Below, in pieces: positions 11,541-22,734 of a DNA stretch of 64,000 bases. Origin of the DNA: Nyssa sinensis (taxonomy: Eukaryota > Streptophyta > Magnoliopsida > Cornales > Nyssaceae); contig CM018051.1 in NCBI GenBank assembly GCA_008638375.1, forward strand, positions 7,408,418-7,472,417, in the 5' to 3' direction. Each line of letters starts with the position of its first letter. The first letter of the stretch is position 1. Under the pieces are notes generated by a model, which saw only the letters and a list, made by a program, of their open reading frames with translations, made no database searches and was not told where the DNA came from. The position numbers and the translations under genes are program-made.

Positions 11541-14500
11541 TGTAACACCCTGACCCAGATGTAACCGAATAAGTCGTGTAACCCGAGCCGCTGGGCTTCC
11601 TATTTAATGTTAAATAAAAGGGTTGGGTTGAAAATTTTAAAGTTTGAAAGTCCGGATAATTCCCAGGTGATGCCCGAGCAATCGCGAACAAAAAAAAAAA
11701 AGAAAAAAAAAAAAAAAGAAAAAGAAATTAGAATGAGTTGAATCAAATGAACTGAAGTAAAAATAAATATAGGAAAAGAGAATATAAATAAGAAAGAAAA
11801 AACAATAATAAAGGAAGTTAAAACTTTTATTTATTATATGTCTTTATATATATATATATATATATATATAGGTAGATATATATATATGTATACGTGTAAC
11901 ATGTATGTGTGTAGGTGTGTAAAGCAGGTTGCATATGTGCATTGTTGTACATGTGTATATGATTTTGGGTATACAATTGTGACAAATGCATAAGGGATGA
12001 GGGAGAGGAGTTAAGAGTTTAAATTCAAAAGAAAAGATAATGTGATAAGGGAGTTGTAGAGGGGATAGGGATAAGGTGAGAGAACTGTGGCACGCCGGAG
12101 TTGAGAGGAGTAATTGATATATGTAATCATCCCTGATTCTATAGAAAGAAAACAAAGGAGAGATAGAAACAGAGGGAAGGGATTAGAGTTGAAGTCTGAC
12201 GGTTCAGGGAGTGGAACTAGGCGACTCAGGAGGAACACAGCGCGCCAACTCAAAAAACTGGGTAAGCTGGTCACTCTCTATTTTTAATTGTAAGCATGTA
12301 TGGTAAGAATTGATTTTAGGTTCAGAATAAACATGAAGAATAAGTTAAGTAGGAAAAAGAATGAGAAGAAAAGGGTGCAGAGCTGAGAGAAAAATGTGTT
12401 GACAGGTTATGTGGGGTAACTAGATTCCTGTAGAAACATGCATGAAACTTGGGTTGTATACTTAGGAAATATTCCTGTAGGATGCAAAAATATGTAGAAA
12501 TGATTTTGGCTCAAACGGTGGAGAAAATGGCACAAAGAAAAGGGAGGAACTCCTTTGCCAGAAACGCGCTCAGCACAGCGCAGCCACTGTTGTGGCAAGT
12601 TTTGGCAACTCCAAACCTTACTGATTTCAACTCTAGGAGTAGATACAGAACACCCTCGACATACCCGATCAATCCCCATCGAGAGAGCCAAAGAAGTTAT
12701 CACCAGTAAGTCACCGTCACTGGGGGTGATGACCGGAAAAGGGAGAAGAAGCCACTATGGGCTTTCTGGTGTGGGGCGCAGTTCTGGATGGGTTAGCGCC
12801 CAACCGCACTTGGGGTGTAAACGTGGCAGCTTGATGGTTTTTAAAAGGGGTTTTAAATATGATTTTGGGGGTGTTTGGTTGAGGCTTTAAGAAATTGGAT
12901 TTGGATTAGGAATAGATTATTCCTGGTTGGATGTTCATGTCCATTGTTTGGCTCACAGTATTGTAAAAAAAAAAAAATAAACAACATACGTGGGGCAGCA
13001 TCGAACTCAGGACGCCTCAATGTGACGGACTCTAATCTTTAAGAAAAGAACCCCTGTGCTTTAGGGGTACATGTGATCTATCTTGCACTAAATAATATAT
13101 AAGTTTAATTGCATTAAATTAATTTAATTAGTTAGTTAAATTAATTAAGTACCAAATTAAATAACGATGTGCAAATTAGTCAAGCCAATAGGATAAATTT
13201 ACTATTTTGGACCTTCTGGATCCAATGGTGAGGCCCGTTTTAAGAGATGAGGTTCTAAAAAAATAAATAAATAAATAAAATACCCGTAGAAATGTCAAAA
13301 TGACCAAAATGTCCCTAAACGGACTATGAGTCAAACAGACTCTGATTTAATTAAATAAATAGTGAAATCTTATTATTTTAAATCTTCTGGACTCAATGAT
13401 GAAGTTCAAATTGTGGAAACAGAACCCGAACAATAGAGAAATGTAAAAAGAACCTTTTGCCCTTTCGGGTAAAGTAACCAAATTGGAAACCGCCAAGGCT
13501 TAGACTACTTTTCTTTGACACCTCGGATTCAATAGTAGAGTTTAAATAGGTAAAAAAGATACTTAGGGTAATGAAGCATATAGATGGATAATGATAATTA
13601 AATTGAAATATGCTTATTGATGTATAGGCAAGGCAAAGGGAAAGGAGAAAGAAACGGGATACTAAGTAAATCGTACGAAGAAAAGGTAAGTGGATTTCTA
13701 TCTCTTATACGTGGTTTTTCAAGCCACGATCTTTCCATTACTGCCAAGACTTGTACTCATGTATGTATCCACTGTTGTTGTTCCCACCATTGATATTGTC
13801 CTATCGGGTGGATGCCTATTGATTGATATCTCATGATTCGATTCAATGTACTGATGCCTATCATTCTATGTTTATGTCATGTTATTTCATACATTATACA
13901 TGATAGAATCTTAATTTAGAATTGAATGTCGAAACTGTGAATGGACAAATGGTGATGGGTATGTTACCGATCGACGGGACCTACGGGTCAAATCCGTGAT
14001 CGAATATATGGTGATGGGGAGTGTTTTTATGGATCGACGGGACCTACAGGTCAAATCCGTGATCGAATATATGGTGATGGGGGGTGTTTTATGGATCGAC
14101 GGGACCTACGGGTCAAATCCGTGATCAGGACATATGGTGATGGGAGTGTTCTTACATATGGAGTTATGAGGGTATTTTCTATGCATTGACTGTTCTCTCA
14201 TTAGTTGTACTGGACTGTGAGCGTTTTATTGTGGCAGTATTTATGTTGATTGTAACATTGTGCTTTAACCATATCCATGCTACACCACTACTCACACTTG
14301 TTATTGGGCTTTACTGTTCATTGGCCTTATGGCACTTTACTGACAATTACAATCGTTGTCATGACTGGCTATCATGTTACCTTGACTGGTATTCATCTTT
14401 GTCATCCCCACCCGTATTGGGGATAGGTTTTTACTTACTGAGTTTGTAGCTCACCCCTTACTAAATTTTTCAGGTGAAAATGATACAGAACCACAGTAGG

Positions 14501-14769
14501 AGTTCAGGAGCATAGGGAAACAGTCAAGGAACACAGTAGAATGATATAGTCTCTCCCATGTACTCACCACCTAAAAGTGGTTATGTTTAGACTGTTGCCG
14601 ATTTTATTTTCAGACTTTGAATAATGGTTGTAATAAGGCTTCCGCACTTTATTGATTATGTTACATTATTTATTGTGACCATTAATGTTAGGAGTGAGAA
14701 AGGTAGGGACGGCCATTGGGCCGGCCCCGCGACACGAGATCCGCATAGGGTGGGTTTTGGGTCGTGACA
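11541..14769 (+). mobile_element. Long solo LTR (3.2 kb), copy 1
   Basis: It starts TGTAACACCCTGACCC, ends GGGTTTTGGGTCGTGACA, and is flanked by a perfect 5-bp duplication ACAAT (11536-11540 and 14770-14774). TG...CA ends with a 5-bp duplication are diagnostic of an LTR retrotransposon. No gag, protease, RT, RNase H or integrase motifs and no second LTR are seen inside, so it is read as a solo LTR. Internal features include a tandem repeat at 13955-14150, a TA microsatellite at about 11846-11884, and three spaced blocks around 13205-13540 containing GGACCTTCTGGATCCAATGG-like text. Its ends are the reverse complement of those of the element at 18250-22198. A Ty3/gypsy (Tekay-like) origin is an inference from LTR size and terminal bases. 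Confidence 0.8.
13955..14150. repeat. Three tandem copies of a 60-65 bp unit inside LTR copy 1
   Basis: The core GATCGACGGGACCTAC followed by GGTCAAATCCGTGATC recurs at about 13969, 14034 and 14094, each linked by TATGGTGATGGG. The three copies are nearly identical, which suggests recent expansion within the LTR. Confidence 0.8.
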
Positions 14770-14839
14770 ACAATTAATCATAAATTCTTATATCAATGCA
14801 ATATGCTATTGACCATTTGTCCGGATTATACGATAAATT

Positions 14840-15260
14840 CTCAGTTTGGAGGGGAATGGCACAAATGCGAGCAGCGCCATGAATACAGATGTTCAAAGCG
14901 GAGCTTTGCCAAGAAGATTTTATTTCCAAGAATTACACACACCCAGCAATGTCTTCGCGGATGATAGAAAGATAGGGCGAGGAGGGTCCGCACATGCTTA
15001 CAGAGGATTCTTGAACGATTTAGGCTGCAAAGTTGTAGTAAGTAGAATCTTTGCTGGCACTAAACATGCTAAAAGGTTTTTCATCCATGAAAGTGAAGAT
15101 AATAAGCCGTTTGATGCGGCAGAGAAGGCTGATGAAATTCATTAGATGCCTAGATGGTGTCTCGAACGAGGTGATTTCTTTCTTGTTTATGATTATGTGT
15201 CTAATGGCAATTTTGACATACATCTTATTCTTGTTTCTTTTTCCCTTTTTCTGCTGAGGG
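14840..15260 (+). pseudogene. L-type lectin receptor kinase fragment (kinase N-lobe)
   Basis: The frame at 14846-15145 carries GALPRRFYFQELHT, a glycine-rich loop RKIGRGGSAHAYRGF and, in place of the ATP-binding VAVKRIFAG, the altered VVVSRIFAGTKHAKR, in which the catalytic lysine codon is serine. After 15085 the frame breaks; WCLERGDFFLVYDYVSNG continues in another frame to about 15210. Only the first 110 or so residues of the kinase domain are present. It begins just after the 3' target duplication of the solo LTR and is closely related to the copy at 17080-17400, so the two are likely tandem duplicates. Confidence 0.8.
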
Positions 15261-16045
15261 TCGGACGAATAATTAAACGCATTAAATTTACTTGTTTTTT
15301 TTTCTTCTATTTTTCATTGGAATAACTGGAATTCTCTTTACTTATCTTTCCATGACATGGTTGAGAACCAAGACTGTAGAATTGAACGGAGCAGGATAAC
15401 CAAACAAAATAATGGGAATTTCAAATTGAAAAATTGAAGGGGATAGTTGACCACCGGCCTCATGTAGCTCCATCTGTACTTAAATTTTGGTGAAGGAAGC
15501 AAATGGGACATGCTCTGTGAAGTAGAAAGGAATGAAATTTGAAGAGAAACATGAATAAGAAAAAAAAGAAAAAAATTAGTTTTTTTTTTCCTTCACAAAG
15601 TTGAAAACGTCCAGAATATTTCAGAAGTATATATTTTTTGCAAGAACTAGTAATCTCTCTATCTAAGCTCCTTTAATTGAAGAGCCATTTGTCGGGTTGA
15701 AAACTACATAAGATCATATAACTTTGCAATTAAGCATGATACTTGGGATGAAAATCTAGTAGCAAAATCAAAACTTGTACGGAATACTACTAATAATTGT
15801 TTTGCTAAAATTTACACGGGGCGTGCTAGAGTCTAATCAGACTCAAATGCGAGTTTTGTCAAATTATCCCCCTTTGTAACTCAATTTGATTAAGGCAATT
15901 GTTGGGAAGCATAGACGAACTCCTCCTCTTGAGGTTCTTTGTACTTTGTTTTGCTTTAGTTAACCAAAATGAAGTCACACTTAATTCTAGAGAAATTGTA
16001 GCTGTGCCAAAATTGTAGCTATGAAATTTAAAGATCACATGCCCC
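15260..16045. other. Spacer between the two lectin-kinase copies
   Basis: AT-rich DNA with no recognised gene. The last 100 bases lead into the TATA box of the second lectin-kinase copy. Confidence 0.5.
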
Positions 16046-16049
16046 AGTC

Positions 16050-16057
16050 TATATAAA
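16050..16057 (+). promoter_or_regulatory. TATA box of the lectin-kinase pseudogene
   Basis: TATATAAA lies about 90 bases upstream of the first recognisable lectin residues. The nearest ATG (16068) would be too close to be downstream of a start site near 16080, which suggests the true start codon has been lost. Confidence 0.5.
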
Positions 16058-16079
16058 GCAACCATAGATGCATTTGCCA

Positions 16080-17872
16080 AAAGAGGAACTTCTTGCTTTC
16101 ACTCTCTTATCTTAATTTTATTTTATCTTTTTCATCCCTCTGCATATGCTATTGCTTTCAGCATAAGTCATTTTGATCCTGATGCAAACACTATCCGCTA
16201 TGAAGGCGATGCAAGGCCATTAGGTAGAGTTATAGAACTCGTCAATGATTTATCATTTTTTCGTGTTGGGCATGCTTCTTTTGTAGAGCCTATTTGCCTA
16301 TGGGACTCCTTGAGAGGGTTTCTTGCAAATTTTTTCGCTCATTTTTCACTCATTTTTCATTCACCATCTATCCTGTTGATGGACTCTATGATGATGGCCT
16401 TGCATTTTTTATTGCTCCTGTCAATCATCAAATTCCTCCTGATTCAGCTGGTGGACGTTTTGGACTATTTAGCACCACCATTACCAATGGCTCAAATGAC
16501 CCAATCTTCATGATCGAATTTGACACCTACCAAAACAAAGAATGGGATCCACAATGGAATCATTTTGGGATCAATAACAACTCACTCTGGTCATCTATGT
16601 ATGCCAGTTGGGATGCTCCCTTACCAGATGGAAAGGAAGCTAACGTTTGGATTACTTGTGATGCTACTACCACGAACCTGAGTGTGTTTTGAACATATGA
16701 AAAAAATCCTGTTTTTACTGGGAGCTCATCACTTTCTTACATTATTGATTTGAGCAAAGCTGTCAGCGAGTGGGTGATGATCGGGTTCTCATTGTCAATA
16801 GGCATGTTTACTTCAAAAAGTACTATTCATTCATGGGAGTTCAATTCGAATTTAGAATCCATTGCGTTTAGTGAAAAGAAGCTGCAAGGAAAGACAATTA
16901 GCAAAGAGAAGCTGCAAGGAAAGACAATCTGGGTGGTGATTGCTATAGTTTCTTGCTTCTTTTCGATGGTAGGACTGGGCATCGGTTGGTTCATAGTTAA
17001 GAAGGTAAGAAGACCCCAGCAGAGGGCAGCTGATAATGTGACCATCACACTGATAAAAGAGGATATTGAAATGAGATCTCTGCCAAGAAGATTTTCTTAC
17101 CAAGAACTACTCACAGCTACTAAAAACTTTGCAATTGACAGAAAGCTAGGTCGAGGGGGATCCGGATAAGTATACAAAGGATTCTTGAGCAATTTAGGAT
17201 GCCTAGTTGCCGTGAAGAGAATCTTTGCTGGATCAGAGCATGCGAAGACAGTTTTCATCAATGAAGCAAATATACTAAGCTGTCTAAATAACAGGAACCT
17301 CGTGCAGTGCATTGGGTGGTGCCATGAACAAGATGAGTTCTTAGTCGTATATGATTTCATGCCAAACGGAAGCCTTGATGATCATCTTTACGGTATAGAA
17401 GATCTCTTTCATGGAATGTGAGATACAACATACTCTTGGCTACTTGGCCCAAGAATATTTTAATGAAGGTAAGGTTAGTAAAGAGTCGGACATATATAGT
17501 TTTGGAGTTGTTGCTTTGGAAATTGCATGTGGGAGAAAGAATTACCGGGATGGGAATAGCCATATTCCCTTGCAGCACTAGGTTTGGCAGTTCTACCTTA
17601 AAGATGACATTCTTGGTGCAACTGTTAAGGGACTGAATATGAATTATGATCCAACGGAAATGAAGCATTTAATAATTGTGGGATTGCAGTGCACTAACCC
17701 AGACCACACAAAAAGGCCTTCTGCAGAACAAATAATTCAGATTCTCAAGTTTGAAGCACCACTACCGGAGAAGCATCCGCCCATGCCTGATCCTGTTTTT
17801 GATCCACCCCCCTGCAAGTTTGACTTTACACAGCCACTCATTACTTCAAGCCTTAACCATGCAGGTGGTTAA
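16080..17872 (+). pseudogene. L-type lectin-domain receptor kinase (LecRK-IX-like) pseudogene
   Basis: This family senses extracellular signals through a legume-lectin ectodomain and a cytoplasmic Ser/Thr kinase. The order is conserved: FSISHFDPDANTIRYEGDA and lectin strands such as HFSFTIYPVDG, DGLAFFIAPV and EFDTYQNKEWDPQWNHFGIN (16150-16690); a membrane segment VVIAIVSCFFSMVGLGI (16930-16990); RRFSYQELLTATKNF and kinase N-lobe with VAVKRIFAG (17090-17400); C-lobe [18 protein letters not shown]; and a tail ending at 17872. Damage: frameshifts in the signal peptide and near 16300, a TGA at 16690 replacing a conserved Trp, a TAA at 17167 inside the glycine loop, and a deletion near 17430 joining RYNI directly to LGYLAQEYF. 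That deletion removes the HRD catalytic loop and DFG motif, so no active kinase could result. Confidence 0.9.
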
Positions 17873-18249
17873 AGTACTCCAGCTATGATCGCCAAGCAGC
17901 ATCCTCGAACAATGTGAGCCCTTCACGGTATGTTTTGAATTTTGTTGGCAGTATATACATGCCTAGGAAGAGTTCATTAGTGAACACTTTATACTTGGGT
18001 GGTAGGAAGTCCTACTATTTCTTTAGCTTCCTTGATTATTTTTTTTTAAATGCTTTGAGGTTCATGTAATTTGGGAGTGCTTTCTTTTATTTATTTTTTT
18101 CCTTTCTTTTATGTGCTTTGGGTGCAGTCCCCTTTTGATTGCTATTTGAATAAACTTTTACTTATCAAACAAAAGAAAAAAGAAAAATACAAATTAAGGA
18201 AGCTAAGTAAAGAAATCTTGTTTAGAATGATGTGATCATGGGCAGAATT

Positions 18250-21200
18250 TGTCACGACCCGAAACCCACCTTGTGCGGATCCCGAATCGTGACCGCCGCC
18301 CTTCGACCGAGGCCTTAGGGCAAGGCGAAAACATAAGCAACGGTATCGAATAGATGTGCGACACGTGGTTGCGGAAGCGTGAAAAACTTTTTCTTTTCTT
18401 TTCTTATTTAAAAAAAATTTGCACATCCGTCCGGTACTGCCGCTCTTTGCATTGCGGTACTCATGATCATAAATTCAGAGCGTAAATACATTCTAAAGTT
18501 TTATACACAATACATATTCGTTTGTTCTTCAAAACTTAACTACATAATATACACAACCAAAAACGACTAACTACTAGTCCGAGTGCTTTTCCACATCCGC
18601 TAGTCCTGCAATAACTTCCTACGCCCTTTCACAAAATGAGCATAGATTATACACTTTCTTGATCAAAGTCAGAGCTTGCCTCCTGACACCTGAAAGGGGG
18701 GTCCGAACAAAGTCCGGGTAAGCTAATCTAAGCTTGTGAGTAATTCGGGCATTTGTCATGGGGTTTCAACTGGCAGTGGTTTAGCACATGAAAGTTTATA
18801 AAATACTCACTACCAATTGTTCGTATGCTCGGAATACAGAATATATGCATTCTTCATAAAGATAGCTTTGAACATTTAAAGTATTCAAGCTAAATACACA
18901 TTTCTTCAATAGAGTATATGCATTTTAAAACATGCATAATCGAAAGAGGTAAAACCTACTTTCATGTTTAATAGTATGATTTCAAATGATAGCTTAAAAA
19001 CATTTATAGTTAATAAGCTAAATACACATTTCTTCAATGGAATCTATGCATTTCAAGCATATAAACGTACATAATAAAATGGGGGTAAAAACCTGCTTCC
19101 ATTTTAAAAGTGTTTGTCATCTTTTCTCTTTGGTTAAGTGGAATCTGTTTCGAACCAGACTCCCATCTTACTGCAATGCTACAATGGGAGATATCTCACT
19201 GCCTGGGGGATTAGATCCTTCTACCGGGCATTTACTGTTGAATCCCGAAGGATTTCAACCTTCATGGGGTGCTTATGCACATTTGGATGCCTTTTTAACG
19301 AGCATCAAAATACTGCTTCTTCAATAAATGTTTTTTGTTTAAAAACATTTACAATATGACTTCTTCAAACATATGCATTTATAGCATTTGAAATATGACT
19401 TCTTCAATAGATGCTTTATAAGCATTTTAAATATGACTTCTGAACAAGAACTTCAGAATATGTAGACATGTCAACTACTTTTAGAGAAGACAGTGATAGA
19501 AATTATTCATTGAGCATGTCATATCAAGATTTATAAGAGCAAAATGAATCACGAGATATTTGAATTTAATATTCAATACTTCAACTCTTTTGGAAGTTAA
19601 AACTTCTTCAAATCCGTGGAGTTAAATCTCCACTTCAAATGCAGGGTTACTCACCTTATACTCCAAGCTCGGCGTTTACTGCGACGCCTTCCTTTTTCCT
19701 TTTGTAGTTCCTAGAACAATTTATAAATAACAGTCTCATTAACTTCACATCTACTGCAATAACACCTGTTGATGCTACTTAGTTCGTATTAGATCCTAAC
19801 ACGATTTCATAATTTCATATGTACTTAATTGACTCGTATTTTTAACCTATAACACAATTTAATGTGTTAGGAATTAACTTCATTTTAGCTATACTCTCCT
19901 GGTAGCTCCATTAACTTTAAGTTAATTTATTTACTTCATATGTTCTCGTGTCACGTCTTCTCCTATGTCCTTTCAAATGTGTACCGTACCATTTAGTTGG
20001 TACTTCGAGCAGTGTACTAATTTATAGCCACTGGACTTATGCTATTCATCAAATTTTATGTCTTTTTATTAGACATTTCTTTTTGGTCGAATAGACCCTA
20101 CCATTGAGTCCGGAACATTGGAGAAAGTCAGTTTAGGCTTTCCTAAAATTTAATTCCGACTTTTGTATGTCAAAGGGCAAAATAGTCATTTACCCAATTA
20201 CGTGCCGTATTTTTCCGTACTTCGTTTCATGTTGTGGATCTCACCATTGGACTCAGAAGGTCCGAAATAGTAAGAACACACTAATAACTTGTTACTTGCG
20301 GACAAGGGGTATTTTGGTCATTTTATCCCTTTACATATCTTTAATTTTCGGAGTTCCATTTCGTAAAACGGACCCCGCCATTGGATTTAGAATGTCCAAA
20401 ATAGTCAGAATCCAATATTGGTTTACTTTATTTGGACTTCATTTACTCTATTTATGGCCTAAGGGTATTTTTGGAATTTCTTTTATTTAAATATTATTAA
20501 GTTATTATTAATTAAATTTCAGCCGGGCCATAGTAGAATTTCCCAAAAGTTTTGGGGTCAAATTCCAATTTGAACTCTTCCGGTTTGAACCAGTGGGTTC
20601 AGTTTCAATTTAACTGAACCGGTCCGGTTCTCCTTGAACCAATCCGGTTCAACACCTCATGCTGACGTCATCATGACGTCAGCCCTGATATTTTAAATCT
20701 TTACAACATAACCAAAACGTCACCGTTCTCTTAATGCGGTGGACTTGCCCTTTCTTGACACGTGTCCCGAGTTAACTCGGGTGACTCGATTCAACAGCGA
20801 GTCGACCCGTCGTCTTCCTCCTTCGTTACCCACTGTAACCCTAATTTCCGAAGCTTGAAAGCTTCATTTTCGAGCTAATCTATTCACCTAAATTCTTCTG
20901 TTTTTACACTCATCCATCTCTAGAACATTTCCCAAGAGATTGGCATTCATCTAAGGTTTTAAAACCAGTTCATGAGTTCGGTTTAACTTTTGATAGCCGA
21001 ACCTGTAACTACACGTTAAATCCTCATTCCATCACTATTTTTGATGAGGTTTGGCCCTGTGTGATCCTTATGACATGGGGATTACATACCCATTCTCAAA
21101 ACTGAGTTTAAAAGTGTAAAACCGAATTTGGGTTCCACGACTTAAACCTGCAACTAATATTTTAGGTTTCATTTCTTGAGTTTTTGGATCGCGGTCTACC

Positions 21201-22198
21201 ATTTTTAAGACCTTGGGATGATCTAGAACAGGTCCTAATACTCGGATTTGGATTTGGTTTCTCTTATTTCAGGCCTGCACCAGAATTTTCTGATTATTGT
21301 TCCAACTGAAACTTGACTTTTCTCAGTCGATTCTTGATCATTTCTTGTAATTTCTTTTGTAGTTTACAGCTTATATTATGCAGAATAAACCCCTACTATT
21401 ACATGCTTTAAATTTGTACACATTTTAAACAATTTCCAAACGAAATCTTACCTGTTCAAGTTGCTTACAGTTTCCCACTTTTCTCCTACTTCAGTTCCTA
21501 TCCTTCAATTTCTTGCTACTGCTTGCACACGTCTCCTCTTCCATTACAAGTTCTCTTTTCCTTTTATTTCCCCTTCATTTACTCATGCAATCGGTGGCCT
21601 TGCCACCTGTTGGTATCCGAATTTGCATGGCACACAGCCATGGCTGCCACCTCCCTTCTCATCATTATTTTTCACAAGCAGCTCACATGGGAGAGGCATG
21701 GAGAGCAGTGCCCACCGTCTCCCTCTCTTCTCAATTGTATTATATTAAATACAATTTCATTCTTTTGTTTGTAAGTATATATATATATATATATATTACA
21801 CCCAACTTTATATTCCTATATAAATAGGTATATATATATATATATATGTCTTATATAATCATATTATATATATAATATGTCTTTATATGAATTTGAATAG
21901 TCACTTATTAATTTAACATGCATATTTATGTATGCATATACATCAATATCTATATTTCACAATATAAATATATTTATATATTTATATATCCATGTTCATA
22001 CTTTGATAATCTACCCGACGTAGCAATCTATTTTTGTCACGTCTCAATTCGAGGTTGGCTTCCAAAATGAAAGTGTACAGTCTCAATGGGATTAATAGAA
22101 ACAAGTTGGTGATTGAAAACCAACCTTGTTACTTCAGGTTTCAATCACTGGTTAATATTTAGTGACTTGCTAATTCTTCATCAGGTCGGGGTGTTACA
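18250..22198 (-). mobile_element. Long solo LTR (3.9 kb), copy 2, inverted relative to copy 1
   Basis: On the plus strand it starts TGTCACGACCCGAAACCCAC, ends GGTCGGGGTGTTACA, and is flanked by a perfect GAATT duplication (18245-18249 and 22199-22203). Its first 60 bases are the reverse complement of the last 60 of copy 1, and likewise at the other end. Blocks with CCATTGGACTCAGAAGGTCC-like text at about 20100-20410 mirror those in copy 1. No internal retrotransposon genes are visible. It is about 700 bp longer than copy 1, so one copy carries an indel or nested insertion. The orientation call assumes TGTAACACCC is the 5' end of the LTR. Confidence 0.8.
20661..20683. promoter_or_regulatory. 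Perfect palindrome with two TGACGTCA elements
   Basis: Arms GCTGACGTCAT and ATGACGTCAGC are separated by one base. Each arm holds TGACGTCA, the core bound by bZIP factors of the TGA/CREB type. It sits inside the long solo LTR, so it may be part of the LTR promoter. Confidence 0.6.
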
Positions 22199-22734
22199 GA
22201 ATTGAAATTAAGAAACACTTTGATGATTTTTTTTTGTTTTGACATAGTATTCAAGTAAGTCACTTCATTCTATATAGACTTTAGGACACACATTCTATTT
22301 GAGTAACATTACTCATGTATTTTACCAGTAGTTAGGAGTTAAAAAGAGTTGTTTTCAATTCATTTTGTCAAAACAAGTAGATTTTTATCCGCACTTTCTC
22401 CTTTTCATTAGAATGGCAGGTCCCCATTAATCATGACTTCTAGCTTGTATATATCTAATTGTGAGAAGACAAGAGACAATAATACTGGAATAAAAGGGCA
22501 TTGATATTAAGAAAAACTTCTCTGAGTAATGTTAAACATACACAGAAAATTTCTCAAAGTATTTCATCATGTGAAAACTAACCTCAACAGAACTGGACAA
22601 CTCCCTTCTAACAGTGAATGAACATTAATGATACAGAAACTTCAACTATTAGGGATGTGTGTATTGTGTGTGTAGAAAAAGAATGGTAGGAATCCTATTT
22701 TTATTTGAGGGTCAAAATGGAAAATACATAGATC

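Noticed and set aside
11844..12274. Minus-strand frames of about 90-100 codons in LTR copy 1
   Set aside because: Driven by TA/CA microsatellite sequence, without conserved residues.
16294..16692. Lectin-like frame as an intact soluble lectin gene
   Set aside because: Its first 20 or so codons come from a frameshifted stretch, and homology continues past the TGA into a kinase, so it is part of a receptor-kinase pseudogene.
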